Made by a program: the position numbers and the translations under genes
Assembly: GCA_021773395.1 (NCBI GenBank)
Contig: JAJFKB010000026.1
Location: forward strand, 1-44,852
Reading direction: 5' to 3'
Length of the DNA: 44,852 bases
DNA from: Gammaproteobacteria bacterium
GTDB taxonomy: Bacteria; Pseudomonadota; Gammaproteobacteria; Pseudomonadales; IMCC2047
Notes under the pieces: generated by a model
What the model was told of the DNA's origin: nothing
Seen by the model: only the letters and a program-made list of their open reading frames with translations
Databases searched by the model: none
Shown here: piece after piece, positions 34,618-42,673 of the stretch
Layout: every line of letters begins with the position of its first letter
Position numbering within the stretch: position 1 is the stretch's first letter

Positions 34618-34863
34618 CCTGCCCCCTTATTGGAATATTTATGGGTTCGAGAGATGTGGTTGTTCGTTTAATCGTTATTACTAAAAATTTTCACATGAAT
34701 ATCACCTGGCAAAGGCAATATCGTAAAAACTCTCTTTTGTAGCGTTTTACTGCACCGATTACTGTCCATCAGCCTGCCTGACATGCAGTTAGTTTTTCAA
34801 TAGCCCGCCGTTTGATGATAATATGATCGCCCTATTTAGCAACAGAAAAATGAGGTTTAATTT

Positions 34864-36699
34864 ATGCCCGCATATCGTTCCAAGACATCCACCGCCGGGC
34901 GCAATATGGCCGGAGCACGAGCGCTTTGGCGCGCCACTGGGATGAAAGATGACGATTTTCACAAACCGATTGTGGCAATCGTCAACTCATTTACTCAGTT
35001 CGTTCCCGGTCACGTGCATCTCAAGGATATGGGGCAGTTAGTCGCTAGAGAAGTTGAAAAAGCAGGCGGTGTCGCCAAGGAATTTAACACCATTGCAGTT
35101 GATGACGGTATCGCAATGGGACACGACGGTATGCTCTATAGCTTGCCAAGTCGGGATATCATTGCCGACTCGGTGGAGTATATGGCCAACGCCCACTGTG
35201 CTGACGCTCTGATCTGCATCTCCAATTGCGACAAGATCACCCCCGGTATGCTGATGGCTGCTATGCGCCTCAACATCCCGGCAATATTTGTCTCCGGCGG
35301 CCCGATGGAAGCGGGTAAAACCAAATTGGCAGACCATAAAATTGACCTGATCGACGCCATGGTTATGGCCGTTAATGATCAAGCCTCGGATGCGGATGTC
35401 GACGAGATTGAACGCAGCGCCTGCCCTACCTGCGGCTCCTGTTCCGGCATGTTTACTGCCAATAGCATGAACTGTCTGACCGAAGCATTGGGCTTGTCAT
35501 TACCGGGCAACGGCACTGTGGTCGCCACCCATGCCGATAGAAAAGCACTTTTCGAAGAAGCCGGACGCCGCATAGTCGGACTCTGTCAGCGCTACTACGA
35601 ACAGGATGATGAATCCGTACTGCCGCGCTCAATTGGCGACTTTAGGGCATTCCAAAACGCTATGACCCTGGACATCACCATGGGCGGCTCCACCAATACC
35701 ATTTTGCACCTGCTGGCAATCGCGCAAGAGGCCGAGCTCGATTTCACCATGAAGGACATCGACGCCTTATCACGCAAAATCCCCCAGCTCTGCAAGGTCG
35801 CCCCGAATACGCCCGAATATCACATTGAAGATGTGCATCGCGCCGGCGGAATCTTCGGGATTCTCGGCGAACTGGATCGTGCCGGATTACTTCACTCCGA
35901 CTTACCAACCGTGCATAGCAATACGCTAAAAGAAGGCCTGGATGAGTGGGATATTATGCGTAACCCCTCCGCCGAAGTGGAGAAATTCTACTGCGCAGGC
36001 CCGGCGGGCATTCCCACCCAGGTCGCCTTTAGCCAGGCGACCCGCTGGTCAAGCCTGGATAATGATCGCGCCAAGGGTTGTATTCGCTCACTCGAAAATG
36101 CCTACAGCCTGGATGGTGGCCTTGCCGTACTTCACGGCAATATTGCCGAAGACGGCTGCGTGGTAAAAACCGCCGGAGTCGACGATTCTATTCTAGTTTT
36201 TGAAGGCCCCGCCCATGTGGTTGAAAGCCAGGACGAGGCTGTCGAGAATATCCTGAACGATAAAGTGAAAGCCGGCGACGTGGTAGTCGTGCGCTACGAA
36301 GGTCCGCGCGGTGGCCCCGGCATGCAGGAGATGCTTTATCCCACCTCCTACATCAAATCCAAAGGCCTCGGCAAAGCCTGTGCGCTGCTCACCGACGGCC
36401 GCTTTTCGGGTGGTACATCAGGTCTTTCCATTGGCCACGTTTCCCCCGAGGCGGGCGCTGGCGGTGCCATTGGCCTAGTACGTAGCGGCGACCCGATAAA
36501 GATTGATATTCCAAACCGTACAATAAACGTACTGATCAGCGATGAGGAGCTGGCAAAGCGCCGCGCCGAGCAAGATCAAAAAGGCTGGAAGCCTGACAAG
36601 CCTAGACCACGCAAAGTCTCTGCCGCACTTAAAGCCTATGCGTTGCTGGCCACTAGTGCGGACAAAGGTGCGGTTAGAGATTTGTCTAAGTTGGATTAG
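34864..36699 (+). CDS. ilvD: Dihydroxy-acid dehydratase
   Basis: Iron-sulfur dehydratase of branched-chain amino-acid synthesis (2,3-dihydroxy-3-methylbutanoate and -pentanoate to keto acids). The 611-residue length fits the long E. coli-type enzyme. Cluster and metal residues include Cys122 and Lys124 in [10 protein letters not shown] and [11 protein letters not shown] (Cys187-193); [19 protein letters not shown] marks the C-terminal active-site part. The first-loop cysteine seen in [2Fe-2S] enzymes is absent (NSFTQF), which suggests the oxygen-labile [4Fe-4S] type. GAGG precedes the ATG. A strong hairpin follows the stop. Confidence 0.97.
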   Translation: MPAYRSKTSTAGRNMAGARALWRATGMKDDDFHKPIVAIVNSFTQFVPGHVHLKDMGQLVAREVEKAGGVAKEFNTIAVDDGIAMGHDGMLYSLPSRDIIADSVEYMANAHCADALICISNCDKITPGMLMAAMRLNIPAIFVSGGPMEAGKTKLADHKIDLIDAMVMAVNDQASDADVDEIERSACPTCGSCSGMFTANSMNCLTEALGLSLPGNGTVVATHADRKALFEEAGRRIVGLCQRYYEQDDESVLPRSIGDFRAFQNAMTLDITMGGSTNTILHLLAIAQEAELDFTMKDIDALSRKIPQLCKVAPNTPEYHIEDVHRAGGIFGILGELDRAGLLHSDLPTVHSNTLKEGLDEWDIMRNPSAEVEKFYCAGPAGIPTQVAFSQATRWSSLDNDRAKGCIRSLENAYSLDGGLAVLHGNIAEDGCVVKTAGVDDSILVFEGPAHVVESQDEAVENILNDKVKAGDVVVVRYEGPRGGPGMQEMLYPTSYIKSKGLGKACALLTDGRFSGGTSGLSIGHVSPEAGAGGAIGLVRSGDPIKIDIPNRTINVLISDEELAKRRAEQDQKGWKPDKPRPRKVSAALKAYALLATSADKGAVRDLSKLD

Positions 36700-36717
36700 G
36701 TTGAACAGGGTTTACAG

Positions 36718-36746
36718 GGGGCTGAGTCAGGATTGATCTCAGCCCC
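36718..36746. terminator. Hairpin between ilvD and the MFS gene
   Basis: Perfect 9-base inverted repeat GGGGCTGAG/CTCAGCCCC with an 11-base loop, 18 bases after the ilvD stop. No U-tract follows, so it may be a weak or factor-assisted terminator or a 3'-end protecting structure. Confidence 0.5.
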
Positions 36747-36788
36747 TATCTGCTGTCCTATCAAATAGATACCCGGATCAGATTACTC

Positions 36789-38015
36789 ATGACTAAGTAC
36801 AAAAACCTTCTGAGTATCGCGGTAATCTGCGCCTGCACGCTATTGCTAATAAATTTCGGTCTACGCGCATCGATGGGTTTTTTCATGAAACCCATCTCCG
36901 AGGAATTCGGCTATGGTCGAGAGGTGTTTGCATTTTCGCTGGCACTGCAAAATCTGTGTTGGGGTTTATTTCAACCAATTGCCGGCGCCGTTGCGGATAA
37001 ATTTGGCAGCGTGAAGACCATTGTAGCAGGCGCTCTATTTTATGCCCTGGGGTTATACATTACATCAATCGCCGATAGCCCACTGCTGTTGCATACCGGA
37101 GCGGGACTGTTCATCGGCATGGGGATCGCAGGAAGTGGTTTTGGTATCGTTTTACCCGCAATGGTACGCCTTGTATCACTTGAAAAGCGCGGCATTGCGC
37201 TGGGCTTGGGTACCGCAGCAGGTTCTGCAGGGCAATTGATACTTGTCCCGGTCGCTCAGGAATTTATTCAATTCTACGGGTGGCACACAACGCTGCTGAT
37301 TCTATCATTGGGCGCCTTAAGCATGATACTTTTTACGCCCCCCTTTAAAGGCGATGCGACTCGAGCAACTGATTCCACGTCATTGCAGCAACAATCTCTG
37401 GGAGAAGCGCTCAAAGAAGCTTCCACTCATCTGCATTATTGGCTACTGGTAGCTGGTTTTTTTGTGTGTGGATTTCAACTTGCGTTTGTCACCGTACACA
37501 TGCCGTCATACATCTCGGATAAAGGCTTTGAGACATCGGTCGCCGCAATCAGCCTGGCTTTGATCGGTCTGTTCAATATTTTTGGCTCGCTGATTGTTGG
37601 GCCGCTATCAGGCCGATACTCCAAAAAAAGGTTATTGGCCATCATCTATGCGGGTCGTGCGATCGTGTTAGTGCTATTTCTGACATTTCCCATCAGCACT
37701 TTCAGTATCTATGCGTTCTCCATCGCTTCGGGTTTTTTGTGGTTAGCAACCGTACCACCAACCTCCGGGCTGGTCGCGCAAATGTTCGGTGTGCGTTATA
37801 TGGGCACACTCTATGGTATTGTTTTTCTGAATCACCAACTGGGTTCATTCGCCGGAGTGTGGCTTGGCGGTTACTTTTATGACAAAGTCGGATCCTATGA
37901 CCAGGTGTGGTGGGCAGCTGCAATTATTGCTGCTATCACCTCGATTATCCATGTGTTTATTGATGAGCGACCTGTCGCAAGACTTAGACTGCAGCAATCC
38001 AGCAGTTCATTTTGA
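36789..38015 (+). CDS. MFS transporter
   Basis: 408-residue major facilitator superfamily protein with about 12 membrane helices. The N-terminal part has FGLRASMGFFMKPISEEFGYGRE and the loop 2-3 region GAVADKFGSVKTIVAG; a central cytoplasmic loop (about 190-210) is polar. It looks most like the OFA/monocarboxylate-type branch (NLCWGLFQPIAGAVADKFG), so an organic anion is the likely substrate. It lies 89 bases after ilvD, separated by a hairpin, and is probably its own unit. Confidence 0.88.
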   Translation: MTKYKNLLSIAVICACTLLLINFGLRASMGFFMKPISEEFGYGREVFAFSLALQNLCWGLFQPIAGAVADKFGSVKTIVAGALFYALGLYITSIADSPLLLHTGAGLFIGMGIAGSGFGIVLPAMVRLVSLEKRGIALGLGTAAGSAGQLILVPVAQEFIQFYGWHTTLLILSLGALSMILFTPPFKGDATRATDSTSLQQQSLGEALKEASTHLHYWLLVAGFFVCGFQLAFVTVHMPSYISDKGFETSVAAISLALIGLFNIFGSLIVGPLSGRYSKKRLLAIIYAGRAIVLVLFLTFPISTFSIYAFSIASGFLWLATVPPTSGLVAQMFGVRYMGTLYGIVFLNHQLGSFAGVWLGGYFYDKVGSYDQVWWAAAIIAAITSIIHVFIDERPVARLRLQQSSSSF

Positions 38016-38164
38016 GTCCAAACGATAATTCGCCTGCGACCAGCAGCATCGTTAGCCAAATCAAGTGTGCGTAAAATAACCTTTCAATTTAGAAGTGCCA
38101 CCACCCAAAAACAGGGTTAGAATAGAAAACCAAAGCCTTTTGCTCGCAATCACAGGAGGTAATA

Positions 38165-38707
38165 ATGCCTTTTATTCCATCTATTGCTGACAATGCACGA
38201 CCCTCAACCATTTTACAAAAACACCCCGAAAGCGGCCGCCTAATAATGGCTTTCACTGAACAGCTTATCCGAGGCCCCTGCTCGTTGAGCATTGCAGAGC
38301 GAGAGCTGATCGGTGCCTTTACCTCTGGCATCAACCGTTGCCAATTTTGCTGTGATACACACTCCGCGACGGCCGAGGCTCTGGGGGTGGAAAAGGGCTT
38401 AATCGACAGTCTGATCGAAGATATCGACGACGCTGATATTGATGACAAAATGAAGCCTTTGCTCAAGTACGCTAAAAAACTGACTGAACGACCGACCCAG
38501 GTGACACAGGAGGATGTCGATGCCATCTTTGCTGCGGGTTGGGATGAGGACGCCTTTTATCATACCGTGTCAATCTGCGGGCTGTTTAACTACTATAATC
38601 GACTCATTGAGGGATACGGTGTCAAATCGGCACCCCAGTATCGTGATTTTATCGGTGAACGCCTCGCCAATGAAGGCTATCTTAGCGCGCTCGACCATAC
38701 CGATTAG
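38165..38707 (+). CDS. Carboxymuconolactone decarboxylase/AhpD-like (peroxidase-related) protein
   Basis: 180-residue all-helical AhpD-like protein. The signature LSIAERELIGAFTSGINRCQFCCDTHSATAEALG carries the CxxC-H active site (Cys-Gln-Phe-Cys, then Cys-Asp-Thr-His) of the peroxidase-related subfamily, followed by LIDSLIEDIDDADIDDKMKPLLKYAKKLTERP. It likely acts as a thiol-dependent peroxidase or reductase. An unusually strong ribosome-binding site, AGGAGGT, lies five bases before the ATG. A GNAT gene follows by 29 bases. Confidence 0.88.
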   Translation: MPFIPSIADNARPSTILQKHPESGRLIMAFTEQLIRGPCSLSIAERELIGAFTSGINRCQFCCDTHSATAEALGVEKGLIDSLIEDIDDADIDDKMKPLLKYAKKLTERPTQVTQEDVDAIFAAGWDEDAFYHTVSICGLFNYYNRLIEGYGVKSAPQYRDFIGERLANEGYLSALDHTD

Positions 38708-38736
38708 ATCATCTAACCCAACAAAGGACGAGCCGA

Positions 38737-39246
38737 ATGAGCTTTAGAGTACCTGAACAGATTGAAACAGAACGGTTACTCATGCGGCAGCTAACCATTC
38801 AGGATTGGGATGTTTTACTGCCCTATTTCTCCAGTGAAATCGCCACCAGATACACAACCGGCCGACCCTTGAACCGGGCCGAAACCTGGCGGTCAATTGC
38901 CTGCATGATCGGCCATTGGCAAATTCATGGTTACGGCCCCTACGCACTCGAACAAAAAAATAATGGTGTCCTCATCGGAATCTGCGGGTACTGGTACCCT
39001 GGCGAGTGGCCTGAACCCGAGATCAAATGGGGGTTGTTGCAGCAATACTGGGGCAAGGGTTATGCCAAGGAAGCAGCCAGCGCAGCACTGGCAACAGCCA
39101 GGCAGCGGCTACCGGATATTCACTTCATTAGCATGATTCATCCAGAAAACCAGGCGTCTATTAACCTGGCACTCTCGCTGGGCGCCTCATACGAAAAGGA
39201 GATTGAGTTCTGGTGGAGCAGGTTTCAAATCTACCGGCATCAATGA
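38737..39246 (+). CDS. GNAT-family N-acetyltransferase
   Basis: 169-residue acetyltransferase of the RimJ/RimL type. It begins with IETERLLMRQLTIQDWDVLLPYF and has LIGICGYWYPGEWPEPEIKWGLLQQYWGKGYAKEAASAAL, where QQYWGKGYA is the acetyl-CoA loop, and HPENQASINLALSLGA near the end. The acceptor is unknown. Its stop overlaps the convergent MATE gene by seven bases. Confidence 0.9.
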   Translation: MSFRVPEQIETERLLMRQLTIQDWDVLLPYFSSEIATRYTTGRPLNRAETWRSIACMIGHWQIHGYGPYALEQKNNGVLIGICGYWYPGEWPEPEIKWGLLQQYWGKGYAKEAASAALATARQRLPDIHFISMIHPENQASINLALSLGASYEKEIEFWWSRFQIYRHQ

Positions 39247-40580
39247 CGCCGGTGCACTTGCAAAAATCGCAGCATTAGCAACAAAGCACTGACAGAAACC
39301 CCTGCTATTAAGGCAATCCAATAGCCTTTGGCGCCCATCGCCGGGGTCAACCAATCTGTCAACCCAAGCACATAACCCAAAGGCAAACAGACCACCCAAT
39401 AGGCAACGATAGATGCTACCAGAATAATACTGACGTCATGGTAACCTCGCAACGCACCTTGTAACGGGGCCGCAACGGAATCACAGATCTTAAACCCTAT
39501 GGAAAACAGCAGCAATATAGCTGCCATGTCGATCACATTCTGGTCATTCGAATATAGATCCGCCAGTTCTACCCGAAACAGGAATATACCCAATGCGAGT
39601 ATAAACCCTGCAGCCACCGCCAACACCAGACCGGCTTTAAGCGCAACATCCGCCGCAGGGGAGCCCTGTTTCGCCAGACAGGAGGCGACACGCACAGTGA
39701 TTGCCGTACTAATGCTCAATGGAACCATATAGGCTAGATAAGAGATATTCATGGCAATTTGATGACCCGCAATTTCCGTTGCAGGCAAGCTGGCTATAAA
39801 CAAAGTCACCAGTGCAAAGGCACTGCCCTCAATCGTAATAGCCAACCCAATCGGCAGCCCTGTTTTTAATAAAAAAGCAATTTTGCACCACTCCACTGCA
39901 TATAATCGCTCGAACAGGGGTACCAGACGCAAAGCAGGATGCACCCAGGTATAGATGAATAGTGTGGCGAACATGGTCCAAAATGAAATACTGGTAGCCC
40001 AACCACAGCCAGCCCCGCCTAGCTCAGGGAATCCTAACTTACCGAATATGAGAATGTAATTAGCCGGTATATTAACCGCAAGTCCGACCGCTGCACTCAC
40101 CATCTGGGCCTGGGTATAGGCCATCCCTTCACTGAAGGGCTTGAGCACAAAAAAACCTATCACCGCAGGCATCCCCCAGGACAAGCCATGCAAGTAACCA
40201 GAGGCTACCCTTAGTACGTGCTGATCCTGGATCATCCCCGGCAGATAAAGCTGATTAAGGTTAAGTAGTATAAATAGCAGAATTGCTATGGGTATTGCCA
40301 ACCAAAAACCCTGCTGAAGATAATTCGCGACGGCTTTATAGTCACCAAGGCTGCAATATCTAGCGACCGTTGGATTTATAGACATGAAGGTTCCCACCAG
40401 AAACATAGCACCAACCGACCACAGAGAACTACCGACACCGACGCCCGCCAGATCCACGGTACTGGCCTGCCCGGCCATCAGAGTATCGACAAAGCTGGTA
40501 GATGCCATGAGCAATTGAGCAACCAGTACCGGTAGCGCCAGAGGAACCAACTTGCTAATTTCAGATCTAAAAGGTGTCAT
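39240..40580 (-). CDS. MATE-family multidrug/Na+ efflux protein
   Basis: 446-residue, 12-helix exporter of the NorM/DinF type. The N-terminal EISKLVPLALPVLVAQLLMASTSFVDTLMAGQAS and the second-half signature GLPIGLAITIEGSAFALVTLFIASLP match the family's two homologous halves. Such proteins expel cationic drugs or organic cations against Na+ or H+. ATG 40580 gives the usual start of the first helix; a longer TTG start at 40658 would add 26 residues with no clear role. Convergent with the GNAT gene. Confidence 0.92.
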   Translation of the reverse strand: MTPFRSEISKLVPLALPVLVAQLLMASTSFVDTLMAGQASTVDLAGVGVGSSLWSVGAMFLVGTFMSINPTVARYCSLGDYKAVANYLQQGFWLAIPIAILLFILLNLNQLYLPGMIQDQHVLRVASGYLHGLSWGMPAVIGFFVLKPFSEGMAYTQAQMVSAAVGLAVNIPANYILIFGKLGFPELGGAGCGWATSISFWTMFATLFIYTWVHPALRLVPLFERLYAVEWCKIAFLLKTGLPIGLAITIEGSAFALVTLFIASLPATEIAGHQIAMNISYLAYMVPLSISTAITVRVASCLAKQGSPAADVALKAGLVLAVAAGFILALGIFLFRVELADLYSNDQNVIDMAAILLLFSIGFKICDSVAAPLQGALRGYHDVSIILVASIVAYWVVCLPLGYVLGLTDWLTPAMGAKGYWIALIAGVSVSALLLMLRFLQVHRRH

Positions 40581-40961
40581 TCCGAATAATTCTATATTTA
40601 CTTCAGAGTAGCGGGCATCGCGGGCTAGTATGGGGGGATAAGGTGGCTTGTCAATCAAAATGATAGTGCTCTGATTATGGAAATAGATAGGAAGCCAAAC
40701 GCACCGGGAACCCCTCGCCGTTGGGGCTTGCTCAGCGCACCTGAAAAAGAGATACTTATAGGCAACGCCTTACCTGAATTAATCGCCTACAAAAAAATAA
40801 ACTGACCGGCAAGGCAAATGTGCTAGAACAGATAGAGTGGATGGACAAGCAGGACAACACCTGCCCCGAAAAAAGGGTATAGAAACTGGCAATCGGTCTC
40901 AGACGCATTGTCAGTCGATCTAAAAGGCAACCAGCTTGGGATAACTCCCGGAGATTCACTT
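40581..40961. other. Divergent intergenic region, MATE/BLUF
   Basis: 381 bases between the divergent MATE and BLUF genes. The only open frame worth noting is a 42-codon one at 40677-40805. Small inverted repeats occur (AACCCC/GGGGCTT near 40710-40735, AGGC-AAC-GCCT near 40760). I see no clear promoter for either gene. Confidence 0.4.
40677..40805 (+). CDS. Possible 42-residue small ORF
   Basis: ATG to TGA, 42 codons, in the MATE/BLUF gap. The product begins MEIDRKPNAPGTPRRWGLL and continues with EKEILIGNALPELIAYKKIN; the residue mix looks protein-like. I see no ribosome-binding site and recognise no family. It could be the end of a decayed gene or a small protein. Weak call. Confidence 0.22.
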   Translation: MEIDRKPNAPGTPRRWGLLSAPEKEILIGNALPELIAYKKIN

Positions 40962-41390
40962 ATGTTTCAATTGGCCTATATCAGTAAAGCAAAAGTATCG
41001 ATTAGCCCGGACGAGCTGACCGACCTGAGTAACGACGCAGGAACAAGAAATCAAACCATTAATGTTACGGGTATGCTGCTATACCATAACGGTTCATTTT
41101 TCCAGTTTTTAGAGGGCAACGAGCAGGTCATAAACGACCTTTACGAACATATTGCTAAAGATCCAAGACACTCAAACTGCGAAATCATATACGCGCATGA
41201 AGCGGGAAACCGGCTTTTTTCGGACTGGTTTACGCGCCACATAAGCTTTGAATACCTGGAGGAAATACTAGGCAAGGAGGTCAGTGAGGATCTCGGGGAA
41301 TTGATGGCTGGAGAGTTAATTGACCAGGATGAAACCGCCCGAATCGTGAATAAAGTAACCTCGATGGTATCTGCCAGACAATGCAATTAA
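40962..41390 (+). CDS. BLUF-domain blue-light photoreceptor
   Basis: 142-residue stand-alone BLUF protein that binds FAD and senses blue light. Compared with AppA as I recall it, the flavin-site residues are present: Tyr6 (AppA Tyr21) in QLAYIS, Asn30 (Asn45) in TRNQTINVTG, Gln48 (Gln63) in FFQFLEG and Trp89 (Trp104) in SDWF. The AppA His44 position is Arg29. After the domain (about 1-95) comes a short acidic helical tail with no fused output domain, so it must act through a partner. GGAG lies about 10 bases before the ATG. A DUF411 gene follows 71 bases later. Confidence 0.93.
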   Translation: MFQLAYISKAKVSISPDELTDLSNDAGTRNQTINVTGMLLYHNGSFFQFLEGNEQVINDLYEHIAKDPRHSNCEIIYAHEAGNRLFSDWFTRHISFEYLEEILGKEVSEDLGELMAGELIDQDETARIVNKVTSMVSARQCN

Positions 41391-41461
41391 AGACTATTGC
41401 TGATGCGCGGCACGACAATATTGAACTTAACAACAGATCACATAAGGAATACAGGCCCGTT

Positions 41462-41968
41462 ATGAAACGGCTTTCTCTTATTAAGACTTTCAAAATAGCT
41501 TTTGCGCTGATTGCAGCTACCGTTTACAGCGCACCACTGTTAGCCGAAACAAGCAATATTGACAATAATGCGGATGAATCGATACGCTCCTTGTCGATAA
41601 CGATATACAAGAGCCCCAGTTGTGGCTGTTGTGCCGACTGGGCAGAACACCTGGAACAACAGGGATTTGAGGTTACCAGTATTAATCAGAGCAATATGTC
41701 ACTTATAAAACGACAATTAGGCGTCCCCATAGAGCTGCAATCCTGTCATACTGCGACTGTTCACGGATACTTGGTAGAAGGTCACGTACCCGCTGCAGAT
41801 ATCAAAAACATGGTCAACCAGTCATCCTCAGTTCGCGGGCTTGCCGTCCCTGGCATGCCAATTGGATCTCCCGGAATGGAAATGGGTGATCGAAAAGAAG
41901 CCTTTAAGGTCATCTCCTTCCAGGAAGATGGTAGCACACAGGTTGTCATCGAATACCTGGGCGACTAG
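41462..41968 (+). CDS. DUF411 periplasmic metal-binding protein
   Basis: 168-residue exported protein with a signal peptide (about 1-29, ending APLLAE) and a DUF411 domain: ITIYKSPSCGCCADWAEHLE with the metal-thiol motif CGCC (Cys54, Cys56, Cys57), SCHTATVHGYLVEGHVPAADI with conserved Cys and His, and GLAVPGMPIGSPGMEMGD. DUF411 proteins often accompany copper-resistance genes and probably bind copper. ATG 41462 is preferred since it starts the signal peptide; a longer frame begins at 41381 inside the BLUF gene. It lies between the BLUF and MBL-like genes on the same strand. Confidence 0.9.
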   Translation: MKRLSLIKTFKIAFALIAATVYSAPLLAETSNIDNNADESIRSLSITIYKSPSCGCCADWAEHLEQQGFEVTSINQSNMSLIKRQLGVPIELQSCHTATVHGYLVEGHVPAADIKNMVNQSSSVRGLAVPGMPIGSPGMEMGDRKEAFKVISFQEDGSTQVVIEYLGD

Positions 41969-41983
41969 TAGAGAAGAGAAAGA

Positions 41984-42598
41984 ATGAAGCAATTACATCG
42001 CAGTAATCTCTTTGGCTGGTCCGAGTTTAATGAAGCCAGAAATATAGATTTCCACGGGCTGCTTTGGGTTCGACCTGAAGGTAATATTCTGGTGGATCCG
42101 GTTCCCTTATCAGAGCATGACCAGAACCACCTGCAAGAGTTAGGCGGGGCCATGTGGATTGTCATCACAAACTCAGACCATATCAGGGATGCCGTCACAA
42201 TTTCAAAGAAAACAGGCGCGCTGATCGCCGGCCCGCTGGCGGAGTCCAAACAGTTTCCAATCGACTGCAACCGCTGGTTAGCAGAGAACGATGAACTGGT
42301 TCCCGGTTTAAAGGTATTCGAAATGCAAGGCTCCAAATCACCGGGCGAACTGGCACTACTGATTGACGAGCGAACCTTGGTAACAGGCGATTTGGTGCGT
42401 GCTCACCAGGCAGGAGAGCTATGTATTCTTCCCGACGAAAAGCTTTGCGACAGAAATGCCGCTGTTGCTTCGGTAACACGACTGCAGCAACTACCGCTGA
42501 TTGAAGCGGTTCTCACCGGCGATGGCTGGCCCGTTTTCAGGAATGGTCACAAGCTCCTCAGCGAGCTGGTGGCAAGACTGGAAAACGATAACCGCTAA
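41984..42598 (+). CDS. Metallo-beta-lactamase-fold protein with degenerate metal site
   Basis: 204-residue protein with the outline of the MBL fold: GLLWVRPEGNILVDPVPLS, AMWIVITNSDHIRDAVTISKKTGALIAGP, LALLIDERTLVTGDLV and VLTGDGWPVFRNG. The zinc motif HxHxDH is changed to I-T-N-S-D-H, so the first two histidines are lost while Asp and His remain. Related MBL-like proteins with a TN-x-DH motif exist, so this may be a normal subfamily that uses one metal or none. It starts 15 bases after the DUF411 stop, with GAGAAAGA upstream. Confidence 0.65.
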   Translation: MKQLHRSNLFGWSEFNEARNIDFHGLLWVRPEGNILVDPVPLSEHDQNHLQELGGAMWIVITNSDHIRDAVTISKKTGALIAGPLAESKQFPIDCNRWLAENDELVPGLKVFEMQGSKSPGELALLIDERTLVTGDLVRAHQAGELCILPDEKLCDRNAAVASVTRLQQLPLIEAVLTGDGWPVFRNGHKLLSELVARLENDNR

Positions 42599-42673
42599 GA
42601 AACCCATGAAAAGTTGCTGGCCCGCAGGACCTGCTCTCACTTCAAAATAAACACTAATCAATAAGTTGCATCT

